Shown: positions 54,786 through 64,000 of the stretch, one piece after another
Numbering within the stretch: the first letter of the stretch is position 1
Layout of the letters: each line of letters opens with the position of its first letter
Source of the DNA: Solen grandis
Lineage: Eukaryota; Mollusca; Bivalvia; Adapedonta; Solenidae
Length of the DNA: 64,000 bases
NCBI GenBank assembly: GCA_021229015.1
Contig: CM037777.1
Location: forward strand, 26,554,775 to 26,618,774
Direction of reading: 5' to 3'
Translations under genes and position numbers: made by a program
The notes under the pieces: model-generated
Database searches by the model: none
Told to the model about the DNA's origin: nothing
The model's input: only the letters and a program-made list of their open reading frames with translations

Positions 54786-56150
54786 ACAGGTAAAAGTCTT
54801 GCTTATTTTTGTCTCTGTTACAACTAGGAAAAGTTAAATCCAAAAGCAAAATTTCCACTTTTACAAAATATCCAGGTTGTTATGAGCAAATAAATATCCA
54901 ACATTTAAGAAGAAATTAACAAATTAAAGCACCATTATTCCTAAAAGGGCAGAAACTTTATAATTATTGTTCTTCAACTGTTAATCTTACCTTAATAATA
55001 CCCGACAATTGAACCATTCCCTTTCAGCAAAATTAGCTCACAATACTGTTTCTTGTTATTCCAAACTGGTTTTGATTTTTTCCACTGAACATGTTTTTGA
55101 AATGAATTTCTGTTTTTTTTTTTAGTTGTTAAATTTTGTTGAAGGATTATCTCTGAATTTACTGGCCAATTTATGGTTTCTAAATATAACCTCAAATTCA
55201 TGACTTCATAAACATTTAAAAATCATATATTTATAAATGAATAAAAAATTGAGAAAAAAACTTTAAACTTCTATGTTTTTTAATTTATCATCATTCGAGA
55301 GCACTTGAAGAATAAATTTAAATTCATAAAAGTTCAACCTTGTATCTGGATTATATAAATATAAACAATCAACATTGGTGTAAGAACATGAAAGAACATT
55401 TGAAATAACAAAATTAAATGTTGATAACCATGTTAATAGCCAGAGTTACAGATAAGAGGAGTATTCGCATATTTACCCATTTAATTTCAATAGTTTTCAG
55501 TCATGAGGTAAGAAAAAGTAGAAGAATATTCTGAAAACCAAATCAAAATGTTCAAAAGTTGTTAATAAAATCTAAAGAATATTCAGTTTAGATTTTTGTA
55601 AAAATATGAATTAAGTTTCACAAGAACCCAATTTATATAGAAATCAGAGTAAATGACTCATTTAATGAAAATCTTATCTGTATCTCTGTAAGTAGGGACT
55701 ATAAAAAGGAACACATTAATGTCTATGATTAACTCTACCTCATACATACACTTTTTAGTTCCCTTAATAGGAGCAATATAAAGGTAAACCGATTTAATAG
55801 TAGAATACAGCACAAACTTGATCTTAAACGCACAGACTGATTATGTAAAAATTTTTTATAAGGTCCTGTATGAGGAAAGAGGTTAAATCATATATATTTT
55901 ATCCAAGTATGCGGTTTTCTAATCAAGCTCTTAAACTGCAACAATACAGAATTGTTCACATATTCATTTGAATTTGTAATAATATGCTGTCAAAGTTTTT
56001 ATCTATCAGTGATGCAGAATATAGTTTATCAGAATATAGATGAATTTATACAATAAATTTCATTAAAACACAGTACAGAATTTGTGAGTTATATATTTCT
56101 TTGGCTGCAGTCCTAGAAAGTTCATGATATCACTTCTTCCTTTGGAGTTT
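54786..56150. other. No gene recognised; 3' side of BEN B
   Basis: AT-rich. 55,790-55,890 holds the right end of the 22.6-kb type MITE ('gtatgaggaaagaggttaa'). No other structure. Confidence 0.4.
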
Positions 56151-57149
56151 TCAGGCATAGCTGATTTGCTCAGTCACTGCATCATTCAGGTCATTCTCCT
56201 TTGGATCACCTTTATTGTTCTTCCTGCACCATGCTATGACATATTCTGAAATAAATGAGATATATTTTTTATTGTGAACAAGTAATTACATAAATGTTTT
56301 TATCACAAACAACGTTCAGCACTGATATTGTTTTCAACATCAATATACAATAAGTTATAACTTGAGAGACATTTTCCTTGTATTTTATGATAAGACAGAA
56401 ATGACACAAACACAGGTGGATGTGTGAATATTTTAAAATTCAAAGGCAATGATATTTCTCTGTTTTTATTAGTAAATTTTACAGTGATAGAAAAAGTGAT
56501 GGAGTTTTAAGTCAGTTTGCCCAAGAAATAAAACAGCTAGAGCACGAACAAGACAATTGTGAATAGCTAGGTCATTTTGGTGTTACTCTTTTACCCCCAT
56601 TTGATCATATTATTTCAAATGCCTTTGTGATAAACATACCTTTTAACACACCTATGCGCTTAGCATCCAGAGGTGGCCGGATATCCCCTTTTTTCACCCT
56701 CATTCCTTGCCCACATGAAATTGATAGTTCCTGGTTTGTGAAAAGCAATTTCACAAGCTTGGAGGCAAGTTTAAACTCGGCCCTCTCACTGCTTACAAGT
56801 AATGCAGTCCTTGTTGCCTTCCTTAGCAGCTTAGAGTCAACCCTAACATCAGACTTAGCAAGTAGAAGAACCATCTATAAGAAAACAATTGTAAGTTAGT
56901 GAATACCTGGATATTATGACATGGAAATTACTGGATTTATTCAATATGACTAGGAATACAAGTACCATTTTGACTGGCTAGAATACAAATATATTTTTCT
57001 TTATGATGGTCAACTATTATTGTTGCTAAAATTTCTTGCTCATGACTCATTTACCAACCAACTAGAAGCCCTCATTCAGCCCCTAGGATTCATACTCCCA
57101 GCATTAAAGGGATGGAAGACATCCTTGTTCAAAGATTTAGGTAGAATAT

Positions 57150-57220
57150 TAAACCCTTTCCCTCATTTTGACGCCAAGTAGGTACCACATAAAACTTGAA
57201 CTGCAGAAAGCAACAGTAAA
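57150..57220. repeat. MITE left-end fragment
   Basis: 'ttaaaccctttccctcattt' and 'taggtaccacataaaacttg' match the left part of the 22.6-kb MITE. Lies in an intron of BEN B and runs into a SINE. Confidence 0.6.
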
Positions 57221-57224
57221 AAAA

Positions 57225-57395
57225 AATAGCCTTGTGACTCAATAGTTAGTGTCTGTCTGATAAAGAGATTGCTGGTTTGATCCCTTGGCGTAACACGCCA
57301 AAGATATGTGTAAAAAAAATGGTATCAGTTCTTCTGCTTGGTGCTCAGCATGAAGATGAATCTGTTTTTTCTCTCCTACCTTGGTGGTAATTGAT
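57225..57395 (+). repeat. tRNA-derived SINE
   Basis: 'tgactcaatagttagtgtc' (A-box-like) and 'ctggtttgatcccttgg' (B-box-like) are about 35 nt apart. A tail with 'ctgcttggtgctcagcatga' follows. Same tail as 53,850. Confidence 0.65.
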
Positions 57396-57721
57396 TCAAC
57401 CAAAGATTGATTATACATTTTAAAAGCATGTGATTCTGTTTTAGGTAATTGGTATAAAACTTACTTCATCAGAATCTGCTCCTTCACTGAACTCTCCAGC
57501 CTGTTTTCTTGGTGATCTGCGCAGAGGTGTAACATTTCCAGTGTTATGACTTGAAAGCACTTGTCCTGATGTTGACTGCATTTCATATTGTTGCAATGTG
57601 CTCATGCTTTGATGGGTTGAAATTAATTGGGAAGGGTCTAGCATGACTGTGGTGATGACAGAGGTGTAAAGTGTGTTGAAAGGTTTACATCTGGTGACAC
57701 ACATTGAAAAGGTGTCATGTG

Positions 57722-58650
57722 CAAGGATCCTAAAAACCGATTTTTTACCGGTTTTGACCGATTTTGATCTCAATCGACCGGTTCAGATTTCAAAAAGTAC
57801 CAAAAAAATCGGTCGAAAAAAAATCCATAATCCTCGTCTAAAACTTTCAAAATCGGTCCAAACGGTTCATAATAGTCTCTCTTACACACCAATTGACCTA
57901 CTTCTTGAATTTCCGGTGTGCCCTCGGGGCAGGTGTCAGTGGGGGTCAGGCAGGGACACCCGTCTAGGTCATTATTGGGCAGTTAAGATAAATTGATTGA
58001 CGGTTTGTACTTAGCGGTTACCTAAATGGTTTTTGTGATTTCCGTCTACATGTTTATATTTACATGTAAATATTTATGCTGGATAGTTTTTATAATAAAA
58101 TAAATAAATATAAAAAAAAACAAAAAACAATAAACCCCTGTCGAAGTCGGATGTGCTGTGGCACAGGGGCGAACGCTACTTACTTACTTACACACATGGT
58201 AGTGGCTAGCTGCAGCACAACGCATTTAAATAAAAAAAATAATCACAAATAAATAAAAGTTATTGACAAAAAAAATATATAAACACAAAGGCACATAATA
58301 AACAACACCAAAACGACTGCTTCCAACAATTTATTGATTCGTTAGAGTCATATACAGACCGTCATATACATGCACTTCCGGTAAACAAACTTTCGATTTC
58401 GTAGAGGTAAATATTGCAGAAAAATACCTTATTATGCCAACAGGATGCTGAAATATAATAAAAGATCTATTTTCACACTGCAAATGATTCAGGGTATGTT
58501 GATTGAAAATATCAATGTTATTTTTTTTTTATTTTTTTTTTCGGTTATGTTTTTTTTCAGGGGGGGGGGGTACGGAACGGAATTGTTGTAAAGGGGGGGG
58601 GGGGGATTTTGCCGTCGACCGGTTGAGATTCCAAAATTTTAGGATCCCTG
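57722..58650. mobile_element. Non-autonomous hAT element (929 bp), 8-bp target duplication
   Basis: Starts CAAGGATCCTAAAA and ends in inverted form (TTTTAGGATCCCTG). It is flanked by the identical 8-mer GTCATGTG at 57,714-57,721 and 58,651-58,658. An 8-bp target duplication with short inverted ends beginning CA(A/G)GG is the hAT signature. The inner sequence has 'accggttttgaccgattttg' near one end and a G run near the other, with no transposase. It sits in coding exon E4a of BEN copy B. Confidence 0.92.
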
Positions 58651-59528
58651 GTCATGTGTGTTGGATGGCTGGTTTGTGATGAGACATATGGAGTCAATTG
58701 TGTTTGGTTTGAGTGCAGTGGCATATGTGTTTCAATAAGCATTTTATGGCCTGATTGTGAGGACATGTTCTGCATGTGTGTTTCCTGAGATGATTGTGGG
58801 GACAAAAGTTGGGTCATATGTGTTTCCTGGGAAGATGGTGGTAACAAAAGTGGTGTTATACTGGTATCAAGGCTAGATGCAGATTGTAGTGGTACAAGTT
58901 GTGTCATGTTTGTTTCCTGAGGTGGCTGTGGTGGCATGGGTTTTGACTGGTTATATATACTTGAATGATCAGCACACTGCTGTGATGTTGATGGTATGGT
59001 GTCACTACAAGTCATGTTATCTGTCCACATGTCTTCTTGCTGCCCATGAATAAAGGAAATTAAATTAATTAATCTGCCAGTAATGACTGAAAGGGGGGTT
59101 TGTGCAGTATATGTAGATAGATAGAAGTGATTTAAAATGTTTGTGCATCATATCTTATTATGTATATAATTCTGCTTATGCACACATCTTATTAGCACTA
59201 AATTAAGAAAGAAACACAGCCTCTAAATGTTGTGATTTTTATTCCCAGACATGGCATTTTGATTCCACATTTGTGGGGAAGCCTTCAAAGTTACTTGTGA
59301 TGGTTTTACTCAGGTGCCTCATGTACATGGGGTATTTCTCAACCTGTTATTAGCTGGATGCCACTATGTGCCTGCTTCTTTGCCAATGAAAAACCAGTGA
59401 GGTGACAGTAAATGTAATTACTTCTTTGTATATCAAAAAGACATAAGGGCATACTATGATGAGCAAAAAAATGTACCTCTGTGTAGCCATCCTCCCCAGG
59501 CATATTGTGACCATGTTCATACATGGTT

Positions 59529-59680
59529 ACCTGTACGAAAAAAGTACGCCTGCAGAGATTCAGATTGGATCGGCCCTTCGGTCCAGGGCCGATAAAATCT
59601 ACAGATGACCGGAAAAAATAAACTCAGTACGCCCATCGGGCCGATAAAAATACTGATAATCAGACAATGTGACCGACAAA
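59529..59680. repeat. Second ACCTGTACGAAAAAA end with ATCGGsCCGATA words
   Basis: ACCTGTACGAAAAAA, one G, then TACGCCTG repeats the terminus at 37,867 in the same orientation. Words such as 'ggatcggcccttcggtcc', 'gggccgataaaa' and 'catcgggccgataaaa' follow. It lies 5 bp from the first recognised codon of BEN B. Confidence 0.65.
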
Positions 59681-60959
59681 TTTCTGTACTGGACAGTGAA
59701 ATTTCAACAATTAACCCTTTACTTCATCTAGAGACTCATTCTGACGCATATACTTGTTACTTCATACAGACGCATTTTGACTCAAATACCCGTAACTTCA
59801 TGGAGACTCAAATTGATGCTGTCGGTTTTTAACAGCATAAAAGTTCCTTATCGGTAAAAAAAGACTAAATAGCATTGTTGCTGTTGAAACTTTAATCATG
59901 TTAAAAATGTGTTTGTTCTGAAAATAATTACGTTAGAAATTATTTTTGATACTTGCGGTCGCCGGTTTGTATGCGTGTTCATAGGACTCGTACGTTGTGA
60001 GAATTTCGACCACCGGAAAGATCGATATTTTCCACAGTTTTTACATATATGTATGTTTCTTTTTCATAATTACATGATTCTTTAAATACATATATCAATC
60101 AATAAAATCAGGAATATGACAAAATGAATAGAATGATGCATTTTTTTTTCTTCATGCTATTCAAGTTTTATCCAGTGGAAAATTACCTAGGAAATTTATT
60201 CTTCTCGTGCTTTTTTTTTAAAAATAAAGAACCAATAGAATTGTCAGATACCATAAATCACGTGCCACAAGATGTAGTCATTTGATTGTCTAAACAAGTG
60301 TCGTTAAAACCGGAAAGCGACGAGTCTTCTAAGAAATAAACAGGACTTTATAAAATGTCAGCAAGAAACTGTCAATGATGAGTGAAAAACAAAGAGTAGA
60401 TAAGGAATCAAAGGATGTCGATCTATTATTGGGGGAATAAAATATATATACTTGTAACTGATTTGTCAGCACTTTCAAATTAGACCGTATTTATAAGAAC
60501 ATGACTGTCGCAGAATGGAAAATCATTCTGACGAGTCTGATTTTTCAGATTTTGCTGAATTCGCCTTAGAATTTGATTAGATAGAAAGTCATATAAATTA
60601 CAATTCTATGTTTATTCAATTTGAGATAAACAATCAAAATATCCTTATATGTCCAATCTTTCTCTCGCTCATCATCTTCAAAATCCCAGAAATATGAATG
60701 ATCTCACATTTCCATTTAAAGTTAAATAATTTATTATTACATGCTGTTTTCTTGAGTTAATAAAATTGAAAAATATATATACATGTATATATTTGCTTTT
60801 ATTTGTAAGATTTTTTTATGCTTATAAGGGTTGGGTGGGTTCTCTTTTGTGACACTAATTTCATGCTGAAGAAATGCATCCCTCCAGACACTAACTTGAA
60901 TAACAATTATTTATTTCAATCCTATATGAGTGAACAAGGTTTCAAAAGATAGTCATAAC
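59681..60959. other. No gene recognised
   Basis: Short imperfect repeats of 'acttcat.gagactcat' near 59,715-59,815. The rest is AT-rich. Confidence 0.35.
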
Positions 60960-60964
60960 CCAGC

Positions 60965-61135
60965 CAACATTCTAATATCGGTCCGATATCTATCCAATGT
61001 TTCTTTTTTATCGGCCCGATATCGTTTATGATATTGGGCCGTTATCGTTTTGCCCATCGGATTATAACGGTCCGATATCGTTTTATTATAGTTGTCGGTC
61101 CAATATCGGTCCGATATCGGCAATTTAATATAATA
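60965..61135. repeat. Array of TATCGGNCCGATA palindromes
   Basis: About six palindromic words (tatcggtccgata, tatcggcccgata, and decayed forms such as gatattgggccgttatc) in 170 bp. The same word type occurs at 59,560-59,650, so the two may be the subterminal regions of one element. Confidence 0.85.
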
Positions 61136-62049
61136 TTTAATATAGTTTTTCAGTGTGAAAAATACTATTTACTGTGACAAAATGTGATTAATATGGCACA
61201 AAATTATTTTTTTTGCCTGGAATTGGGAATGTTTTCCTTGAAATTGGGAAAAAAACATACTTTTTGGCATTGGGAACATGACCCAATAATGGTCATCAAA
61301 ATGGGCGAAAAAAAAACCTGCGTGGGAAATTACGCTTGAATTTGCTCGGTTTAGGGTGTGTCAGAATTACGCAATTTCATTGGTTCCATCACGGTTTTTC
61401 ATCCAATCATTTTAAATACAACTATTCAATCAGGCATATCTACACGACTTGTGTGCACAGCTTTCTATATAAACATTGTTGCTCATATGTAAATTTCTTA
61501 CTGAAATAGTATTTACTACCTTGACTGCTGAGTCGTCGACAGTTTTTACTTGATATTTTGATCAGGCTAAATAAGCACACATTTTGCACGTCGCTGACGG
61601 ACACGTTGTCCCATTGTTTATATGAATTTATGCCTTCACATTAAAGAGTGTGTTGTTTATTAGGGAGTTTTCATTGGTCGATGTTTTAATCAATAACTGT
61701 TGTAAAAGGTTGTAAAACGAGCTTTTCTAAACGTACTTTCCCACGGCATGATGTCATGCAGTGAAACGGAATAAAGTCATCCGTGGGTTTCCGACGATGT
61801 TAGTATACAAGGGGACCTTGGTTTTGATCCAGTTATTGAGAGAAACAAAAGGTTATAATATTTGCTTTTATATCCCTTTTTCACATAACATTTTTACATG
61901 ATAAAAGCTACATAATAAAGCCATAAGCCAGAGACTAAATGTGTATCTATTCTAGTGGGGACAAGTAGAAAATTTGTGTTTATAACAATATTAAACGTGT
62001 CCCCTCGTGAAAACAATTAATTTGCTCCATTATTGACTAGTAAAGCAAA
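61136..62049. other. No gene recognised
   Basis: Contains 'gaattgggaatg' type repeats near 61,220-61,290. No supported exon. Confidence 0.35.
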
Positions 62050-62636
62050 AACAAAAAGCTAAAAAAACTAGAAATGTGTCCATAGGACACAGATGCCCTC
62101 GCAACTGCTTTTTTCTCATGAAAGCATGTCAAAACTTTTGCCCAGACTGATAAGGATATTATACAAAAGGTGACTTTGATCAAGTGGAAAGGCAATGAGC
62201 ACATGCTAAAAATACAGAATATGCCCTAAATTCATTCCAATAAGCATATTTATGACTGACCATATAAGCTAATCCTGCTGCTGACAAGAATTTAATAGCT
62301 TCTAGCAAAGCTCCTTGTCAAACACAAGTTGACTTTCCGACAATAAAAATAAAACAAAGGGCGATAACTCAAATTTTACTTGAACTTGGTCACTAGACTT
62401 CTCCTTGATGTATGCAACATTATAATAAAGTTTTAAGTCAATCCCTGCGATAGAATTCATGTTATGCTCCAGACAAGAAATTATAACAAAGGGCAACTCA
62501 AATATAACTTGACCAAGAGCTATGGAACTTGGGCACTGCACTTCTCCTAAATGTATGCAACATGATGAAAAATTTGAAATCAATCCCTGTAGTAGCATTT
62601 GTGTTACGCTCCTGAAAAAATTTAAGTATTAACAAG
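62050..62636. repeat. Dispersed repeat with about 140-bp internal units
   Basis: Starts 'gtgtccataggacacagatg' and contains two related blocks with 'cttctccttgatgtatgcaa' and 'cttctcctaaatgtatgcaa'. Non-coding; the minus-strand open frame here (62,302-62,598) only reads the repeat. Confidence 0.65.
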
Positions 62637-62996
62637 AGCTGTCTGATGACAGCACGCTCGACTATTCCAGCGCTTTGTTAGTATTACAGTAAGAAAACTT
62701 AACAAAGGGCAATAACTCCGAAATTATGCAAATGAGAGTTATGGTTCTTGGTCACTGCACTCCCCCTTGATGAGATCTATCCACATATGAATTTCCTTTT
62801 ATAGTTTCTGAGTTATGGCCCGGACAAAAACTAAGTATGAAAAAATCACAAAAAGGGCAATAACTCCGAAATTATGCAAATGAGTTATGGTTCTTGGTCA
62901 CTGCACTCCCCCTTGATGAGATTAACGCGGACGCCGAGGAGAGAGTGACCGCAATAGTTCTAACTATTCTTTGAATAGTCGAGCTAAAAATTAAAA
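62637..62996. mobile_element. Small element with hairpin ends, AACAAGAG...CTAA
   Basis: Begins AACAAGAG and a hairpin (gctgtctgatgacagc). It contains two blocks with 'gggcaataactccgaaatta' and 'ctgcactcccccttgatgag'. It ends with hairpin actattctttgaatagt, four bases (cgag) and CTAA. Start and end logic are the same as in the 1.7-kb element in BEN A. Confidence 0.65.
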
Positions 62997-63195
62997 GGCA
63001 TTGGAAAGTTATAGTTCTTGTACAGTGCACTTATCCTTACTGAGATCTCTCCACCTATGAAGTTTCATGCTGATACCTCTTACAGTTTTTGAGCTGTGCT
63101 CCGGACAAAACTTTGGGACGGATGGACGTACGGACGGACAAAGGCAAATCTATATGCCCCACCCCACATTAAGTGGTGGGGGGCATAAAAAATGG
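62997..63195. repeat. Dispersed repeat tail with terminal hairpin
   Basis: 'cacctatgaagtttcatgct', a 'ggacggatggacgtacggac' stretch and a terminal hairpin (tgccccaccccacattaagt with ggtggggggca). Reverse-strand relative of 12,250-12,420. Confidence 0.6.
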
Positions 63196-63746
63196 TTAAA
63201 AACCCTTTAAATGATAAAAAATAAAATAACAGCTATCAATCTGCCACTCCCTTTTACAACAAAAACTATACTGTATCGGTAATGAGATCAATATGGTAAT
63301 TTTACAAGTAATTTTAACAGAAAAAAAAAATTAAAAAAAAGTCTATAAAAAGAAACATTAAAATTAATTCATATGTCATCATGTAGTCAGTATTTCTCTC
63401 CTTTACAATATTTGACTAGTACATGAACAAGTGGTGAAATGTTCAGCATTTTGCACAATGTTGAGAGCTCAGATTCTTTTTTAATCAAAAAAAGAAATAG
63501 TAAAAGCTTGGCAAACATGTAAACAAATCTGATATTATACTGGGAAAAATGGTGGACTTAATGATTGTTTAAGACCAATATTTTGCAATGTCAATGTACA
63601 CTGTTACCTTTTTATGAAGAAAGGCTTAAATGGTCCACCAAAGGTAATGATTGCAATATATGGACATTTTTTTGCAAAAAGGCCATATACCATGTTATTT
63701 CATATTCTAAATGTGAAACGTCTGTTATAATTTTTATCCGCTTAAG
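63196..63746. other. No gene recognised
   Basis: AT-rich, no supported feature. Confidence 0.35.
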
Positions 63747-63897
63747 ACTGATCATAATGGTGATCATCATGGTGGTGTGTCGTTGTAACTCGCCTCTTTC
63801 TTCCCCCATCCCTGTCGGACGCATTTCTAAGCCAATCTTTGATAAAAAACTCTGTATCGTGTGCATTGGTTTGTGGAAAGTTTCTCTGTACTGCTCC
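63747..63897 (-). CDS. Possible exon of unknown protein
   Basis: On the minus strand, after an acceptor-like tatttttag, reads AVQRNFPQTNAHDTEFFIKD, WLRNASDRDGGRKRR, then HHHDDHHYDQS and a stop at about 63,727-63,729. The basic end and the WLRNA segment look protein-like, but I do not recognise the family and no partner exon is visible. Confidence 0.3.
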
Positions 63898-64000
63898 TAA
63901 AAATATATATATATTAAGCATTTTGAACATTCAAAGCCCTAAAAATGTGCACTGAAAACAATCATGAAATGTGCCTATTGAAAAATTTATGCTAACTATA

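Larger units (their letters stand above)
56151..59524 (-). pseudogene. BEN-domain protein, copy B, interrupted by a hAT insertion
   Basis: Minus-strand exons: 59,524-59,477 (MYEHGHNMPGEDGYTE, donor gtacat); E4a 59,039-57,703; E4b 57,646-57,465; E5 56,874-56,640; E6 56,245-56,151. Phases 0,1,0,1 agree with copy A, E5 has exactly the same length (235 nt), and about 53 of 79 residues of E5 are identical. BEN text: LLFTNQELSISCGQGMRVKK, RPPLDAKRIGVLKG, EYVIAWCRKNN, NDAVTEQISYA. E4 is a Q/S/T/P-rich linker with repeated SSQETHMTQLL-type units, ending LRRSPRKQAG. Without the 929-bp insertion and its target duplication the exons give 319 residues, so the insertion is the only lesion seen. Equivalents of E1-E3 of copy A are missing; the reading starts 5 bp from the element end at 59,529, which may have truncated it. 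Confidence 0.75.

Overview
The window is AT-rich eukaryotic DNA with spliced genes, no operons, and very dense dispersed and tandem repeats. Gene structure and repeat types (tRNA-derived SINEs, elements with a tandem-repeat core like the 'pearl' elements of bivalves, LINE tails, many minisatellites) point to a lophotrochozoan animal, most likely a bivalve mollusc. The species cannot be named from the sequence. A run of 100 N at 23,844-23,943 marks an assembly join, so linkage across it is uncertain.

Left part (1-23.8 kb): a 52-bp satellite (about 0.88-2.37 kb); a 2.8-kb element bounded by short inverted repeats and carrying two mutually inverted 21-bp arrays (2.89-5.73 kb); a 5'-truncated LINE tail (6.56-7.67 kb); and the only clear host gene, a three-exon rhodopsin-type (class A) receptor, probably for a peptide (exons 9,960-10,170, 10,942-11,531, 12,795-13,025, + strand). 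After it come a second LINE tail whose last coding codons were amplified into a 47-bp array (14.9-15.9 kb), SINE-like repeats, a long hairpin and a MITE.

Right part (24-60 kb): a transposon-rich domain with two protein families that recur together. (1) Transposases like the Tnp2/Transposase_21 protein of CACTA (En/Spm) elements: a decayed copy on the minus strand (26.1-27.95 kb) and a well-kept two-exon copy on the plus strand (46.2-50.4 kb) with only two in-frame stops. (2) BEN-domain proteins on the minus strand: copy A (38.7-45.8 kb, 523 codons if its insertion is left out), copy B (56.2-59.5 kb), copy D (36.0-37.2 kb), copy C (30.3-30.9 kb) and a broken exon C' (28.3-28.7 kb). BEN A and the plus-strand transposase are divergent, 342 bp apart. 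Every BEN terminal exon with a recognisable stop is followed by an array of short palindromic words, a different word for each copy. Degenerate inverted ends at 37,867 and 54,398 suggest that BEN A and the transposase lie in one 16.5-kb element. My main hypothesis is that BEN proteins are the second, DNA-binding gene of an animal CACTA-like transposon and that the arrays are their subterminal binding sites.

This domain also holds an intact FLYWCH/MULE transposase with terminal repeats (50.69-53.45 kb), a nearly intact hAT transposase with one frameshift (32.5-34.3 kb), a hAT remnant (24.4-24.7 kb), a 929-bp non-autonomous hAT insertion with an 8-bp target duplication inside a BEN B exon, and a 1.7-kb tandem-repeat element inside a BEN A exon. 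The last part (59.5-64 kb) holds another array-bearing element end and dispersed repeats, with no confident gene.
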